Source of the DNA: Candidatus Omnitrophus magneticus | GTDB taxonomy: Bacteria > Omnitrophota > Gorgyraeia > Tantalellales > Tantalellaceae | DNA length: 64,000 nt | Assembly: GCA_000954095.1 (NCBI GenBank) | Contig: JYNY01000372.1 | Coordinates: 69,940-133,939 of the forward strand | Direction of reading: 5' to 3' | In this document: positions 18,601 through 26,639 of the stretch, piece after piece | Numbering within the stretch: the stretch's first letter is position 1 | How the letters are laid out: each line of letters opens with the position of its first letter | The notes under the pieces: model-generated | Told to the model about the DNA's origin: nothing | Seen by the model: only the letters and a program-made list of their open reading frames with translations | Databases searched by the model: none | Translations under genes and position numbers: made by a program

Positions 18601-18744
18601 AAGCTTATAGCGGATAGCGCGAGAGTAATGGTGCAAAAAAAGAATTCACGATTTATTATAGTTATCCCTAAGGCGGAAAAAGTTGAAAGTTTTTTTATGA
18701 ATTCTCTTTATAAAAACAATGCGAAGATTATTTATTCGGCGTAA
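15679..18744 (+). CDS. Large exported protein, unknown family
   Basis: 1021 residues. A basic N-terminus and a hydrophobic stretch (about 12-32) form a signal peptide or anchor, followed by NYISPITRVAPF, a Ser/Pro-type N-terminal motif of the sort I associate with large exported proteins of Omnitrophota (inference). The rest is mixed alpha/beta and mostly without recognisable domains. Near residues 690-755 a segment (PLTFFEILDIQKKWNNKGSA ... YLDIFTKLGIV) resembles a winged helix. The last 150 residues look like a compact alpha/beta domain. It faces the 2275-residue gene tail to tail. Confidence 0.75.
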   Translation: MFRFLKGEWRKVFRLLQIVFVFMIITQVSLSDSIECPHDFQSRNSLAIPQNYISPITRVAPFNTGSSADAVIFSSEVLKARLIYNLKESYSDYIDLFFNKIDSSSEYKGIKAILEFSRAVTIPLVWTKKRKLGIESMVGEASLTVIPAIINNVRLYIYLKMKEEKIVSIDVFEEKEHLGQVKELLDKGFISREQGNGLIFSVAQRSGAPMVLDSMDESVLTAKLFFSKLFGADGEKIFNRAAIKDGRIWVEPKGILISGGIVIPEETKKEDRPWQIIEGLIRQVDSKISACVLGEMEGLFKAFIKDGANFASEFFLAQHSDLMIMIKGLTEVLQKAGNEKTLAFDSSVYEYVPVFDDIKHESALYQNTLRKIKNIFMAVSNNEAKRYQNKNMLWKVDLLDVVRMDTKRVEDLWAWLKKEGYIGENGEIEEKFIKLEGYEELVLPEQFSKIKEEVFEILSKAEEEKNTIKFAPKVIKSAEDIDVRELTPCLLPTEIVEIEGGKNKIILNDNFVKVMCKLSEIGMAGPDGDIYETPYDRGERGSRRLGNMWETLLYSTALHVIRGHFRIVKGSVVFNPYEAWAQGERGNKYGFINILSIIYYWFEIVGKHYQFWGMRIEGEVDEYPPYLTRNITREAIMAVKERVGKSLFLEFLDRHIYSGNLKYRETGYTEKEYEKFLYGEDITTESLFYFLARQKQPLTFFEILDIQKKWNNKGSARRYLDIFTKLGIVTVKDNPESKGLDDEKVYKLIPLPSGLMKQVEKDIIKDKINTSYDIYWEASKEAISKVRESLIMLMEPYRVKEIIEEVKKYNIATKTKENPKGEKLYVFLDTSWIPKEQRELEPWTLIWVEDGEETIMGKSAPEVSGFSEFITSFKELKKTGSFELITGNGEELVTKFKDMIKEKKITNYKNVILISERELLYSTELKTFISDTIDKFKQPFVVGVDARDIRDMGEDTTTELSEILAMAIKMARKPKLIADSARVMVQKKNSRFIIVIPKAEKVESFFMNSLYKNNAKIIYSA

Positions 18745-18783
18745 GTGATAGGAAACAGGTTGCGTGACCTTATAACCTATCAC
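18745..18783 (+). repeat. Hairpin directly after the stop codon
   Basis: GTGATAGG (18745-18752) pairs with CCTATCAC (18776-18783), with an inner AGGT/ACCT pairing. It begins on the base after the stop codon. There is no T-run, so it may protect the mRNA 3' end rather than terminate. Confidence 0.55.
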
Positions 18784-18857
18784 CTATAGCCTAGAAATGT
18801 GGTAATCACTAAGCGGTTAGTAATAAACCTTTATATGTCCTTTTGCCCCCATCTTAC

Positions 18858-18883
18858 CATTCCCCCGGAAAGCGTGAATCCAT
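18858..18883 (+). repeat. REP-like palindrome, decayed copy
   Basis: CATTCCCCCGGAAAGCGTGA followed by ATCCATG has the layout CATTCC-(stem)-GAATCCATG seen in widespread intergenic REP-like palindromes, with the stem partly decayed. It lies inside the 390-bp element. Confidence 0.5.
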
Positions 18884-18903
18884 GAGTGTCTCAGCTAACA
18901 AAC

Positions 18904-18952
18904 TGTCATTTCGGAATTTGCCGTAGGCAAATATCCGAAATCCATGGAAGTC
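18904..18952 (+). repeat. REP-like palindrome with long stem
   Basis: GTCATTTCGG and ATTTGCC are followed after GTA by GGCAAAT and CCGAAATCCATG, making a stem of about 15 pairs with one bulge. Its flanks (GTCATT, AATCCATG) are the same as in the other two palindromes of this element. Confidence 0.6.
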
Positions 18953-19020
18953 TCGATTAGAAATCTAATCTCTATTTTAGATTTTAAAAAATTATTTTTC
19001 TGAAATCTTATCCCACCTGT

Positions 19021-19049
19021 ATGGATTCCTGCTTGCGCAGGAATGACAG
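19021..19049 (-). repeat. REP-like palindrome, opposite orientation
   Basis: ATGGATTCCTGC and GCAGGAATGACAG flank a four-base loop, a near-perfect stem. It is the reverse complement of the family seen at 18858 and 18904. A half copy (CCGCGGGAATGACAGGA) follows at about 19121. Confidence 0.65.
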
Positions 19050-19229
19050 CGGGTTGACGCTATTTTTACTAGTTTCGCTCCACTTTTAAAATATGGCTTT
19101 AGTTATGACACAGCCTCTTTCCGCGGGAATGACAGGATGAAATTTTATAAATTATTATAGAAAAATTTATTACTAACCGCTTAGTGATTACGGAAATTTG
19201 AGCTTAAAAATTTTATCAAAGTTTTTGCC

Positions 19230-22200
19230 TTACAGCGATCGCGCTACTTCCATCATGCTGTTTATCGCGTCTTGAGTATTTTTCCAGATGTCGAGGACAT
19301 TGATGTTTAGTTCTCTCGCGAAAATAGCGTTTATTATTTCATCAGGAGATTTTGCTTGTAAGAGTTTGTCTGTATCGCGAAGCATTCCATATTGCCCCAT
19401 TACGTTAATTATAGATAACCCGTATTTATCTAAATCCGGCTTCGCGTCAGGATTTTCTATTTCTTTATAGTCGTCTCTTTTTCTTTTATAGTTAAGCATA
19501 TGCGTTCCAATTGCCATGAATTTAGCGGCATTTATAATGCCTTCCCGCGCTTCTTGTTCAGTTAATCCGGATGTTACTATTAAAAATCTTTCAATTAATT
19601 CCGGTGAGATTTTTTCTTTAACAATACGTTCAGCTTCTTTTTTTTGCGTGTCTGTTAAAGTGACTATAAGCGTGAGCGGAAGTTTATTTGTGTTTTCTTT
19701 AGTAGACATTGTTTTAGCCGCTAGCAGTATGGCTTGTTCTATTTCCGTGTCAGATGAGAAAAATAGGGCTTTTGAAGAGATGCCTGTCTTTTCCAAATTT
19801 TTTGACACAATGTTGCCTGCCTGCCTCATTTTTTGTTCTATTTCTATAGTCGCGGGCAAAATAAACCTATCTAATGTGTTTTTCTTTAAATCACTCGATA
19901 GATTTTTTATTTCCATTGTGAATAGATAATTGAGCGCGGGGTTTATTCTTCCTTGAAGGCCTTCCCCTTCGATTTTGTATTGTGATTCACGCGTGCCGTA
20001 ATCACTTCTTCTTTCGCGGTTTATTAGTAATAAGATTTTTTCATTTGTAGTAAGTTTATTATCTGTCGCGGGCCTTATGATAAAACCATTATTAAGCGCG
20101 TTAAATAATTCTAGGGGAGACATCGCATCAACTACCGAGATCCCTTCTTTATTGATAAGTTTTTCTAATCCGGTCATAGCTTTATCGCCAATACCGCGTA
20201 GGAGTGTGTGAATAAATCCGGTTTCTATTAAAGTATTCCACGCGGTACTGAGTGTTTGTCCGTCAAAGGGAGTTCCGGTATTTTGTATGATAAAAGTATC
20301 CGCGTTTATGCCTAATATGCCGCTAAGTTCTTTCATAGATATATCCTTAAAAATTCGTTCTCCCTCTTCATGCAATATGCTCATAAAAGTAATAGGGCTT
20401 GACGTGTCAAGAAGACGAGCGTCAATGTATAGAGCAGTGTCTCCAAAAGTTCCGTATAATTTTTGGCCTTGTTTTAGGGTTAAGGCTGTTATTTCTTTGA
20501 TGTTTGTATTGCCAAGCCCTAAGTTTTCTATAAGGCGGTTTTCTAAAAAAGTTTTTTCAGCGGTAGTTAAAATTGATGAATTTTTTAAAAAATTTCCAAA
20601 CGCGTCTTTTAGTTTTTGTTTGGCGGTTTCAACGGGCATTGTTATAACACCTCGCGAGTCACGGGCTTTTTCTATTTCTGTAATTATTTCACCGGTATTA
20701 GAGTTTGAAATTTGTATTGTATTATCTTTATCTGTTATTTCAACCGGGCCAGTGTATTCATTGCCGTTTTTATCATAAATTTTTCCTATTCTTCCGGCAT
20801 TTGCTACTTTTTTCCACTCTGATAATTGTTGGTTTAGCGCGTTTTCATTTTTTTTATGAATTTTGATTTGGCTTAAAATTTCTTCTTGTCTTGCCACGAG
20901 TAGCCTTTCAGAATATGAATCTTTCCACGCGCGTATGGCAGTAATATATTTATTAAAACCATAATCAATTGTGCCGGCTGTTTTTTTACGCTGGTATAAT
21001 GTATCCATTGTATCAAATAACGCGTTTACTTCTTCTTCTGTGAAATTCCAGAGCCCGATCGCGGCTCCGTATAATAAAGCAATTGACGCGTCAGTAATAA
21101 ACGCGGGGTCTTGTTTTAATGTTTCTAAATTAGACTTATCATAGGGTTTTATATCTCCTTTAACCATGCGGTTTAAAAGCTCCAGCATTGTAATCATTTT
21201 TGTAAAATCTGTTATTTTTGTTTCATCCATTTTTGTGCCTATAAAATCAGCGAAGGAATCTTTTATTTTCGCGATTTCTGTATCCGCGGGTTTTCCTTGT
21301 TTAAGGTTATTGTATGCCGCGGCTATTTTTTTACTTGTTTCCATGTGGGTACTAAAGGTGTCTAATTGTTTTTGGGTGAATAATTGTTTTTCTTGTATCT
21401 TTTCCCATGTTTTTTGAGAACGGTCTTGCATTTTTTTAAAATTATCAGTTTCTTCTGATGTTATTCCATAAGCGTCCGCAAGGACTTGGCCTTTCGCGAA
21501 AAATTCTTGAAATCCAAAAGTGCCGGATACAAGCTGTAATGCTGAGCCGAACATGTCGGAGTTTTTACTTTCCGCTATTTCTCTATATAGTTGGATAAGA
21601 TTAGAAAAATATCTATTTGTTGTCGCGGCGCCTGCTAAATCAGCTGTAAGTAAAATATTTGTCATTTCTTTTAAAGACGGTTCTTTAACATAATCCCCTT
21701 TGCTTATTCCTTCACGATAAGATTTGACAAGCGGTTGGCTTTCAAATTGTAAAGGCGTTATACTTGTTGCCGATATCATGGCTAAAATATCGTCAACATC
21801 TTGGTTTGTGAAGGAAGGGATATCTACAAGGAGTTGTCCTGCCAATAAGAATGATTTTTCAACATGGTCATGTGTTTGTGTTTTCGCGTCGCCGTAAGCA
21901 AAATCATGGAAAAGCGCGGCTAATATAACTTTTAACGCGTCTTTTTCAGTATATGATTGATATTTTCGCATTGCTATTAGTCCTTGCAGGACAAGACGGA
22001 CATCATCCATAGTATGCCTAAAATCATGGTATTCATTTGCGATGTTCATGTTTGTAAAACGTTCTTTTAGATTATTGTATTCAGTGATTGTTCGCGTGGA
22101 GTATTCGGGGTTGGTTATGAATATTTTGTTGAGTAATGTTTTGATTTCTTGTTCTTCTTTTGTTATTTCTTTTTCAGCGGGATTAAGCGCGATAGGTTTT

Positions 22201-25200
22201 ACAGTTTTACTTCCTACTTTTATTAGTATTTGTTGTTTTCCGAGTTGCGCTGTATATGTTATGTATTCTTGACCAGATGCTATAAGGGTGAATTTTGTAG
22301 CTTCAGGCAACTTGTTATCGCGTAAGAGAGTATTTATTTTTGTTATTGTTTCTTCTGAAATAGTTGCGGGTTGGATAGAAGGAGGTGTTTCAGACAAAAG
22401 TTCAGTGTATTCCTTAGCAAGTTCTGGTTTTTCTTCCGTAGCTCCAGTGGATTTCCGATAGTCTATCCAAGTTTTTAATGCCGCGTGTTTGAGCGCGTTA
22501 TTTTTAATCGCTGAAATTTCTAATAAAAGGATGTTGGTATTCGTGTAGGTTTGGGATAATAAAATACTTTCCGGGTTTTTAATTGAAGTATCTTCTAGTG
22601 TGGAGAGATCTCCGTCAAGGTTTTTCATGATGACTTTTTCCCCATTAATTAAATAGATTGAGGTTGTGTTGTTGTCCCGCGTTGTAATAATGCCAGTTTT
22701 AGTATTGAGAAAAAATGTTTGTCCATCAGCTTCACCAAGCAAAATATTGTCATTGCTGTCTATTCCCATGCCGGTAAATAAATTTGTTTCTTCGGTTTCA
22801 TCATTAGCCGGTACCCGTGTGTTTTCTGTATTAGCAAAGCTAACAGTATCGGGAAGAGTTATTTCTCCTTCTTTAGCTATTTGCGCGACGATGCTTATTC
22901 CTTCTGGGCGAACGTTTTGCTTCTTGAGTTTTTTGGTATATTCATCGTTAAGCATAAATTTTTGGATAAAATCTTCGAGAGGCATTTTATTATTTAAAAG
23001 AAGGCGCGTATCTTTAAATATATCCATAGCCGGATATAAATTTTTATCTGATAAAATTTTGTTTACCCAAAAAGCGAATTTTTTGTAATTTTTAATTTGA
23101 TTGTTTTGGGTAGCGTCCGATAGTAAAATTGTCCATCCTAGAATGTCTGAGACATTTTCCGCGCTTCCAAACATTGTGTCGAGTTTTTCATACGAGGATA
23201 GTTTTGACAAACGCGATAATATGGATTCTAAAGTTGTTTCGAGATGCGTGAGATTACTAGGATTTTGTTTTATATCAAAAATTCTAGAGAAATACGCTAT
23301 GGACTTTATAAGAGAGAGTTTGAGATTGTTTCTTTTAGTTTCAGGGAGTATTTGATAAGTTGTTTGTAGGGTTTCTTTTAAATTGTTTAAGAAGTTGTCA
23401 CTAAATTTTGCGTTAATCTGTTGTTCCAATTTTTTTAGACAGTCTAAAAAATTATTAATAAATTCTTTTTGAGTTTTTGATTCATGGATGACATTTTTAA
23501 TATTTTCCAACCCGATATCTTTTCCTAATATATCCGCGAATTTGTTTAGTCCGAGTAGCCGTACAGTACTAACAGTGCCTTGTCCTAAGAATCGCGTGGC
23601 ACCAAGCCCCCATAAAAATATTTGATGAATATCCCCTGCCGCGAAATCTCTGTGTTCTAGTTTTTGTCTTTCCGCGCGTGTCATTTCAAAAAGAGTTTTT
23701 TCTTCCCGCGTCACTTTGCCGTCCGCGTCAATTGTTTCTAGCATGTGTCTTTCAGCGCCTGTAAGAAGGTTAGTGATTGTTGCCGTATCATTATTTTTTA
23801 TTGCTAGTTCTATTTGTTCGGCGAGGCCGTGGCTGTCAAGATTTAACCGCGGGTTACCATTAAATGTGCCCGCTAGAAGTTCGTGTAACGCGGTAAATTC
23901 ATCACTAGCGGGATTAAGATATAATGCCTGTCCCGCGTGAGGTGTAAAGTTTTCGTTTTCGATTATAATGACTCCTGAATATCCTATAGGTTCTTCAATA
24001 GCGCCTGTTTCATTTTCATATGATTTTTTATTTAAGAGCGTTTCAAGTGTATTTGTTAGAATATTTTTTTCGTTTGTTTCAGGTAGATTGTTGAGGATTG
24101 CCGCAAGTTTTTTAATTAAAATATTATCAGCCAAAAGATATGTTTTTTCGTTCACGCGAATATATCTATCTTGAATGATTTCACTCGCTATAGCTTTAAA
24201 TCCTTCTTTTGTAAGAGCGTATTTGGCGGCAGAGTTAACTAAATTGATATCTTTTGTAATTATAGGGCTAATTCGTACCGACGGCTCATTATTTTTTATT
24301 TCAAAAATAATATATGTTCCGTCAGACATTTGTAATGCCTGCGCTCCTTTGGTTTCGTTTCTGAACATCCATTCTGATAGCAGAGCTCCCATACGAAAAA
24401 TTTCTTGTTTGGTAATACCTTCCGCGCCTTCCATTTCCGCGATTTTAGTTGCCAAAGAAGTTAAACTGCTGGGCACTTGTAACGCGTATAATGTTTCATT
24501 CAGCATTGTTTCAAAAATATTCATCCCTCCGGAAAGAAGAGAAAAATAAGGGGAATTATAACCCTCAGGGCTTATGAATAAAGGTATTATTGAAATATAA
24601 GAAATATCTTTTTCTTTTAAAATGGTTAAGAGGTTTTCTGTATGGAATCCGCCGGTAATAATTACAGATATTTCAGTATCCATATTTTTAGAGAATTTTA
24701 TGTTTTGGATAAAGGCGTCATCTCTTTTAAATGACAGGTCAAAAAATTTAGATATTTTTTCGCGGAATGTGTCCAGCATTTCAATGTCTTTTGGAAGGGC
24801 GGTATTGATTCCATATTTATCCGCGTGTTTTTTTATAAAGGCCGTATAGTTATTAACGCTGAAATTAGCGGTATTTTTTTTGTAATAATCATAATCCAAG
24901 TTAACCATTGATAGATTAAACATGTTTTTAGTTAGAGTGAGTGTTTTTGATAATTCGGCGAGTGTTTTTTCATCATCGTTTTTATATAATATTTGTCTTA
25001 AACGTGTTTCAAGAGACGCGAGTTCCACTGTAATCTCGGATTTATCTACTTGTTCGTATAAAGCGTTATAATTTGAATATTTTTTTAATTCAGAGAATTC
25101 ATTGTTATTGATTAATGATGCTTCAGCTTTTTTTGTAAGGTATTCGTAAAACGCGTTTTGAGAAATTTGTTTTTCTTTAAAGGTTAGGCTTTTCGCGATA

Positions 25201-26057
25201 ATTTCAGTAAATTCTTTAGTGGAAAGAATTTTTTTAAATTTTTTTATCAATGCTTCTTTTTCGTTGTCGGCTTTTTTGAAATTGATTTTTTCTTCTTCTA
25301 AAAGCGTCTGTTTTAAAAGGAGGATATTCGTTAAATCTGAAATATTGATTTTATGTTCCTGTGAGAGATGAATTAAAAATGTAAGATATTCTTTAAATTC
25401 AAGAGAACCGTTTTTATACGCGTCGTAATTATTATCAATAAGAAGAAGTTGACGCGAGAATATGTGTTGTTTTAGAGGGTTTAAGATATTACTTAAACAT
25501 CCCAAAAGGCGCAAGGCAGTTTCTTTGTATAAAAGAGAGTCTCTATAAATTTTTAAGTTTTCAATATAAAAGGCTGGTTCCTCAACGCCCCATAAAAAAA
25601 GGTTTTCCGGGTTCATAATGCCCGCGAATTCAGCGCCGTTTAGTTTTCCTGTTTTCATAAAATAGACAGATACTTTTTCTTTAATTGTGTAGTCGTTTAT
25701 GCCCGTGAAAAGCGAGAGATCATAATGTTTTGCTCCGCCTTCGAGATTAACGATGTTTATATTATATTTTGAGTTTAAATAGTTAAGGAGCTCGAAGATT
25801 TGTTTTTGCGCGAAATAATTACAGTGCGCGTCTTGGATGTGAATAACAAGTTTTTTACCATTCCCTTGCCACGCGTGTTTTATCATGCCCAGATTTGAAG
25901 GGATCTCAAGAGCGGCAATTGTTAATTCTCCCGCGGTATCGGGTTGGGTTTCCTTCGCGGTATTGTTTTGCGCGAGGCATAAATCACCGGATATAGTATT
26001 TAGAATAAAGAAAAAAGTCATGAAAGAGCTAGTCACGCGTTTATAAAAAGATAACAT
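19230..26057 (-). CDS. Giant exported multidomain protein with TIKI/ChaN-like and HD domains
   Basis: 2275 residues with a signal peptide (about 1-29). Domain 1 (about 55-510) has VIHIQDAHCNYFAQ (H73, H78), NIVNLEGG (E106) and later ITGGFHTENL (about 470), a pattern resembling the TIKI/ChaN fold. The middle (about 510-1330) contains an ALHELLAG motif and long helical parts. An HD phosphohydrolase-type segment lies at about 1335-1440 (EYHDFRHTMDDV, ALFHDFAYGD). Near 1895 there is ILHEEGERIF. The helical C-terminus has no recognised fold. It starts 28 bases after an acyltransferase gene and may end the sugar operon. Domain names are motif-based inference. Confidence 0.7.
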   Translation of the reverse strand: MLSFYKRVTSSFMTFFFILNTISGDLCLAQNNTAKETQPDTAGELTIAALEIPSNLGMIKHAWQGNGKKLVIHIQDAHCNYFAQKQIFELLNYLNSKYNINIVNLEGGAKHYDLSLFTGINDYTIKEKVSVYFMKTGKLNGAEFAGIMNPENLFLWGVEEPAFYIENLKIYRDSLLYKETALRLLGCLSNILNPLKQHIFSRQLLLIDNNYDAYKNGSLEFKEYLTFLIHLSQEHKINISDLTNILLLKQTLLEEEKINFKKADNEKEALIKKFKKILSTKEFTEIIAKSLTFKEKQISQNAFYEYLTKKAEASLINNNEFSELKKYSNYNALYEQVDKSEITVELASLETRLRQILYKNDDEKTLAELSKTLTLTKNMFNLSMVNLDYDYYKKNTANFSVNNYTAFIKKHADKYGINTALPKDIEMLDTFREKISKFFDLSFKRDDAFIQNIKFSKNMDTEISVIITGGFHTENLLTILKEKDISYISIIPLFISPEGYNSPYFSLLSGGMNIFETMLNETLYALQVPSSLTSLATKIAEMEGAEGITKQEIFRMGALLSEWMFRNETKGAQALQMSDGTYIIFEIKNNEPSVRISPIITKDINLVNSAAKYALTKEGFKAIASEIIQDRYIRVNEKTYLLADNILIKKLAAILNNLPETNEKNILTNTLETLLNKKSYENETGAIEEPIGYSGVIIIENENFTPHAGQALYLNPASDEFTALHELLAGTFNGNPRLNLDSHGLAEQIELAIKNNDTATITNLLTGAERHMLETIDADGKVTREEKTLFEMTRAERQKLEHRDFAAGDIHQIFLWGLGATRFLGQGTVSTVRLLGLNKFADILGKDIGLENIKNVIHESKTQKEFINNFLDCLKKLEQQINAKFSDNFLNNLKETLQTTYQILPETKRNNLKLSLIKSIAYFSRIFDIKQNPSNLTHLETTLESILSRLSKLSSYEKLDTMFGSAENVSDILGWTILLSDATQNNQIKNYKKFAFWVNKILSDKNLYPAMDIFKDTRLLLNNKMPLEDFIQKFMLNDEYTKKLKKQNVRPEGISIVAQIAKEGEITLPDTVSFANTENTRVPANDETEETNLFTGMGIDSNDNILLGEADGQTFFLNTKTGIITTRDNNTTSIYLINGEKVIMKNLDGDLSTLEDTSIKNPESILLSQTYTNTNILLLEISAIKNNALKHAALKTWIDYRKSTGATEEKPELAKEYTELLSETPPSIQPATISEETITKINTLLRDNKLPEATKFTLIASGQEYITYTAQLGKQQILIKVGSKTVKPIALNPAEKEITKEEQEIKTLLNKIFITNPEYSTRTITEYNNLKERFTNMNIANEYHDFRHTMDDVRLVLQGLIAMRKYQSYTEKDALKVILAALFHDFAYGDAKTQTHDHVEKSFLLAGQLLVDIPSFTNQDVDDILAMISATSITPLQFESQPLVKSYREGISKGDYVKEPSLKEMTNILLTADLAGAATTNRYFSNLIQLYREIAESKNSDMFGSALQLVSGTFGFQEFFAKGQVLADAYGITSEETDNFKKMQDRSQKTWEKIQEKQLFTQKQLDTFSTHMETSKKIAAAYNNLKQGKPADTEIAKIKDSFADFIGTKMDETKITDFTKMITMLELLNRMVKGDIKPYDKSNLETLKQDPAFITDASIALLYGAAIGLWNFTEEEVNALFDTMDTLYQRKKTAGTIDYGFNKYITAIRAWKDSYSERLLVARQEEILSQIKIHKKNENALNQQLSEWKKVANAGRIGKIYDKNGNEYTGPVEITDKDNTIQISNSNTGEIITEIEKARDSRGVITMPVETAKQKLKDAFGNFLKNSSILTTAEKTFLENRLIENLGLGNTNIKEITALTLKQGQKLYGTFGDTALYIDARLLDTSSPITFMSILHEEGERIFKDISMKELSGILGINADTFIIQNTGTPFDGQTLSTAWNTLIETGFIHTLLRGIGDKAMTGLEKLINKEGISVVDAMSPLELFNALNNGFIIRPATDNKLTTNEKILLLINRERRSDYGTRESQYKIEGEGLQGRINPALNYLFTMEIKNLSSDLKKNTLDRFILPATIEIEQKMRQAGNIVSKNLEKTGISSKALFFSSDTEIEQAILLAAKTMSTKENTNKLPLTLIVTLTDTQKKEAERIVKEKISPELIERFLIVTSGLTEQEAREGIINAAKFMAIGTHMLNYKRKRDDYKEIENPDAKPDLDKYGLSIINVMGQYGMLRDTDKLLQAKSPDEIINAIFARELNINVLDIWKNTQDAINSMMEVARSL

Positions 26058-26085
26058 AAAAATTTCTTCCTAATTATTTTTTTAT

Positions 26086-26547
26086 TTATATTTTTTTAAA
26101 AAACCGCGCTGGATTTCCTATCCAGATTTCTTTGTCAGGCACATTTTTTGTGACAACGCTTCCGGCGCCGATTATAGAGTTTTCGCCTATGGTTATGCCG
26201 CACATAATGACGCTTCCTGTCCCAATTGACGCGCCTTTTTTAACGCGAGAGGGGATTACGTTCCAATCAGAATCTGTCTGCATTTTTCCGTCCATTGTCG
26301 CGCGCGGGAATTTATCATTAATAAAATTCACGTTATGGCCGATAAACACATCATCTTCTATTGTCACGCCTTCGCATACAAAACTGTGTGAGGAGAGTTT
26401 TACATTTTTTCCTATAAAGGCTTTTTTTTGGACTTCAACGAAACTTCCTATTTTTGTGCCGTCCCCGATTTCACAACCGTAAAGATTTACAAGTTCTTTT
26501 TGTGGAATTTTTACGTCAAAGCCGATTTTGCAGTTAGTGATTGGCAT
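26086..26547 (-). CDS. Hexapeptide-repeat sugar N-acyltransferase
   Basis: 153 residues from the ATG at 26547, chosen because AGGAG stands at 26552-26556; the frame could extend 13 codons upstream. Hexapeptide turns ([LIV]-G-x4) fill most of the chain: IGDGTKIGSFVEVQ, VTIEDDVFIGHNVNF, KGASIGTGSVIMCGITIGEN, IIGAGSVVTKNVP. This is a left-handed beta helix. The close match in style is to nucleotide-linked 3-amino-sugar N-acetyltransferases (WlbB, FdtC type), which fits the DegT aminotransferase directly upstream. Confidence 0.85.
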   Translation of the reverse strand: MPITNCKIGFDVKIPQKELVNLYGCEIGDGTKIGSFVEVQKKAFIGKNVKLSSHSFVCEGVTIEDDVFIGHNVNFINDKFPRATMDGKMQTDSDWNVIPSRVKKGASIGTGSVIMCGITIGENSIIGAGSVVTKNVPDKEIWIGNPARFFKKI

Positions 26548-26564
26548 GAGGCTCCTTTTAAATG

Positions 26565-26615
26565 TTTTTTTTGGCGCGCCGTTCATTTTAAAGGCGCGCT
26601 AAAAAAAGCTATTCC
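26565..26615 (-). repeat. Hairpin between sugar-cluster genes
   Basis: A T-run followed by GGCGCGCC (about 26572-26579) faces GGCGCGCTAAAAAAA (from about 26595), giving a GC core flanked by A/T runs on both strands. It could act as an intercistronic attenuator between the aminotransferase and the acyltransferase. Confidence 0.45.
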
Positions 26616-26639
26616 GCGCGCCCCTCGTTTTTTTGTAAT

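Larger units (their letters stand above)
18802..19191. mobile_element. 390-bp element with perfect 26-bp terminal inverted repeats
   Basis: Bases 18802-18827 and 19166-19191 are perfect inverted copies (26/26), beginning GTAATCACTAAGCGG. Each arm is itself a small palindrome (ACTAA-GCGG-TTAGT). No open frame of useful size lies between them. Inside sit several short palindromes of the type TCATTCC...GGAATCCATG. This looks like a MITE or a repeat-rich insertion between two convergent genes. I found no clear target-site duplication. The whole gene-free stretch is 18745-19229. Confidence 0.6.

Noticed and set aside
18790..19205. Target-site duplication around the 26-bp inverted repeats
   Set aside because: Flanks (AAATGTG and GGAAATT) share only scattered bases; no direct repeat touches both ends.
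22666..23088. 140-codon + strand frame inside the giant gene
   Set aside because: Antisense shadow; the opposite frame is uninterrupted for 2275 codons and has a signal peptide.
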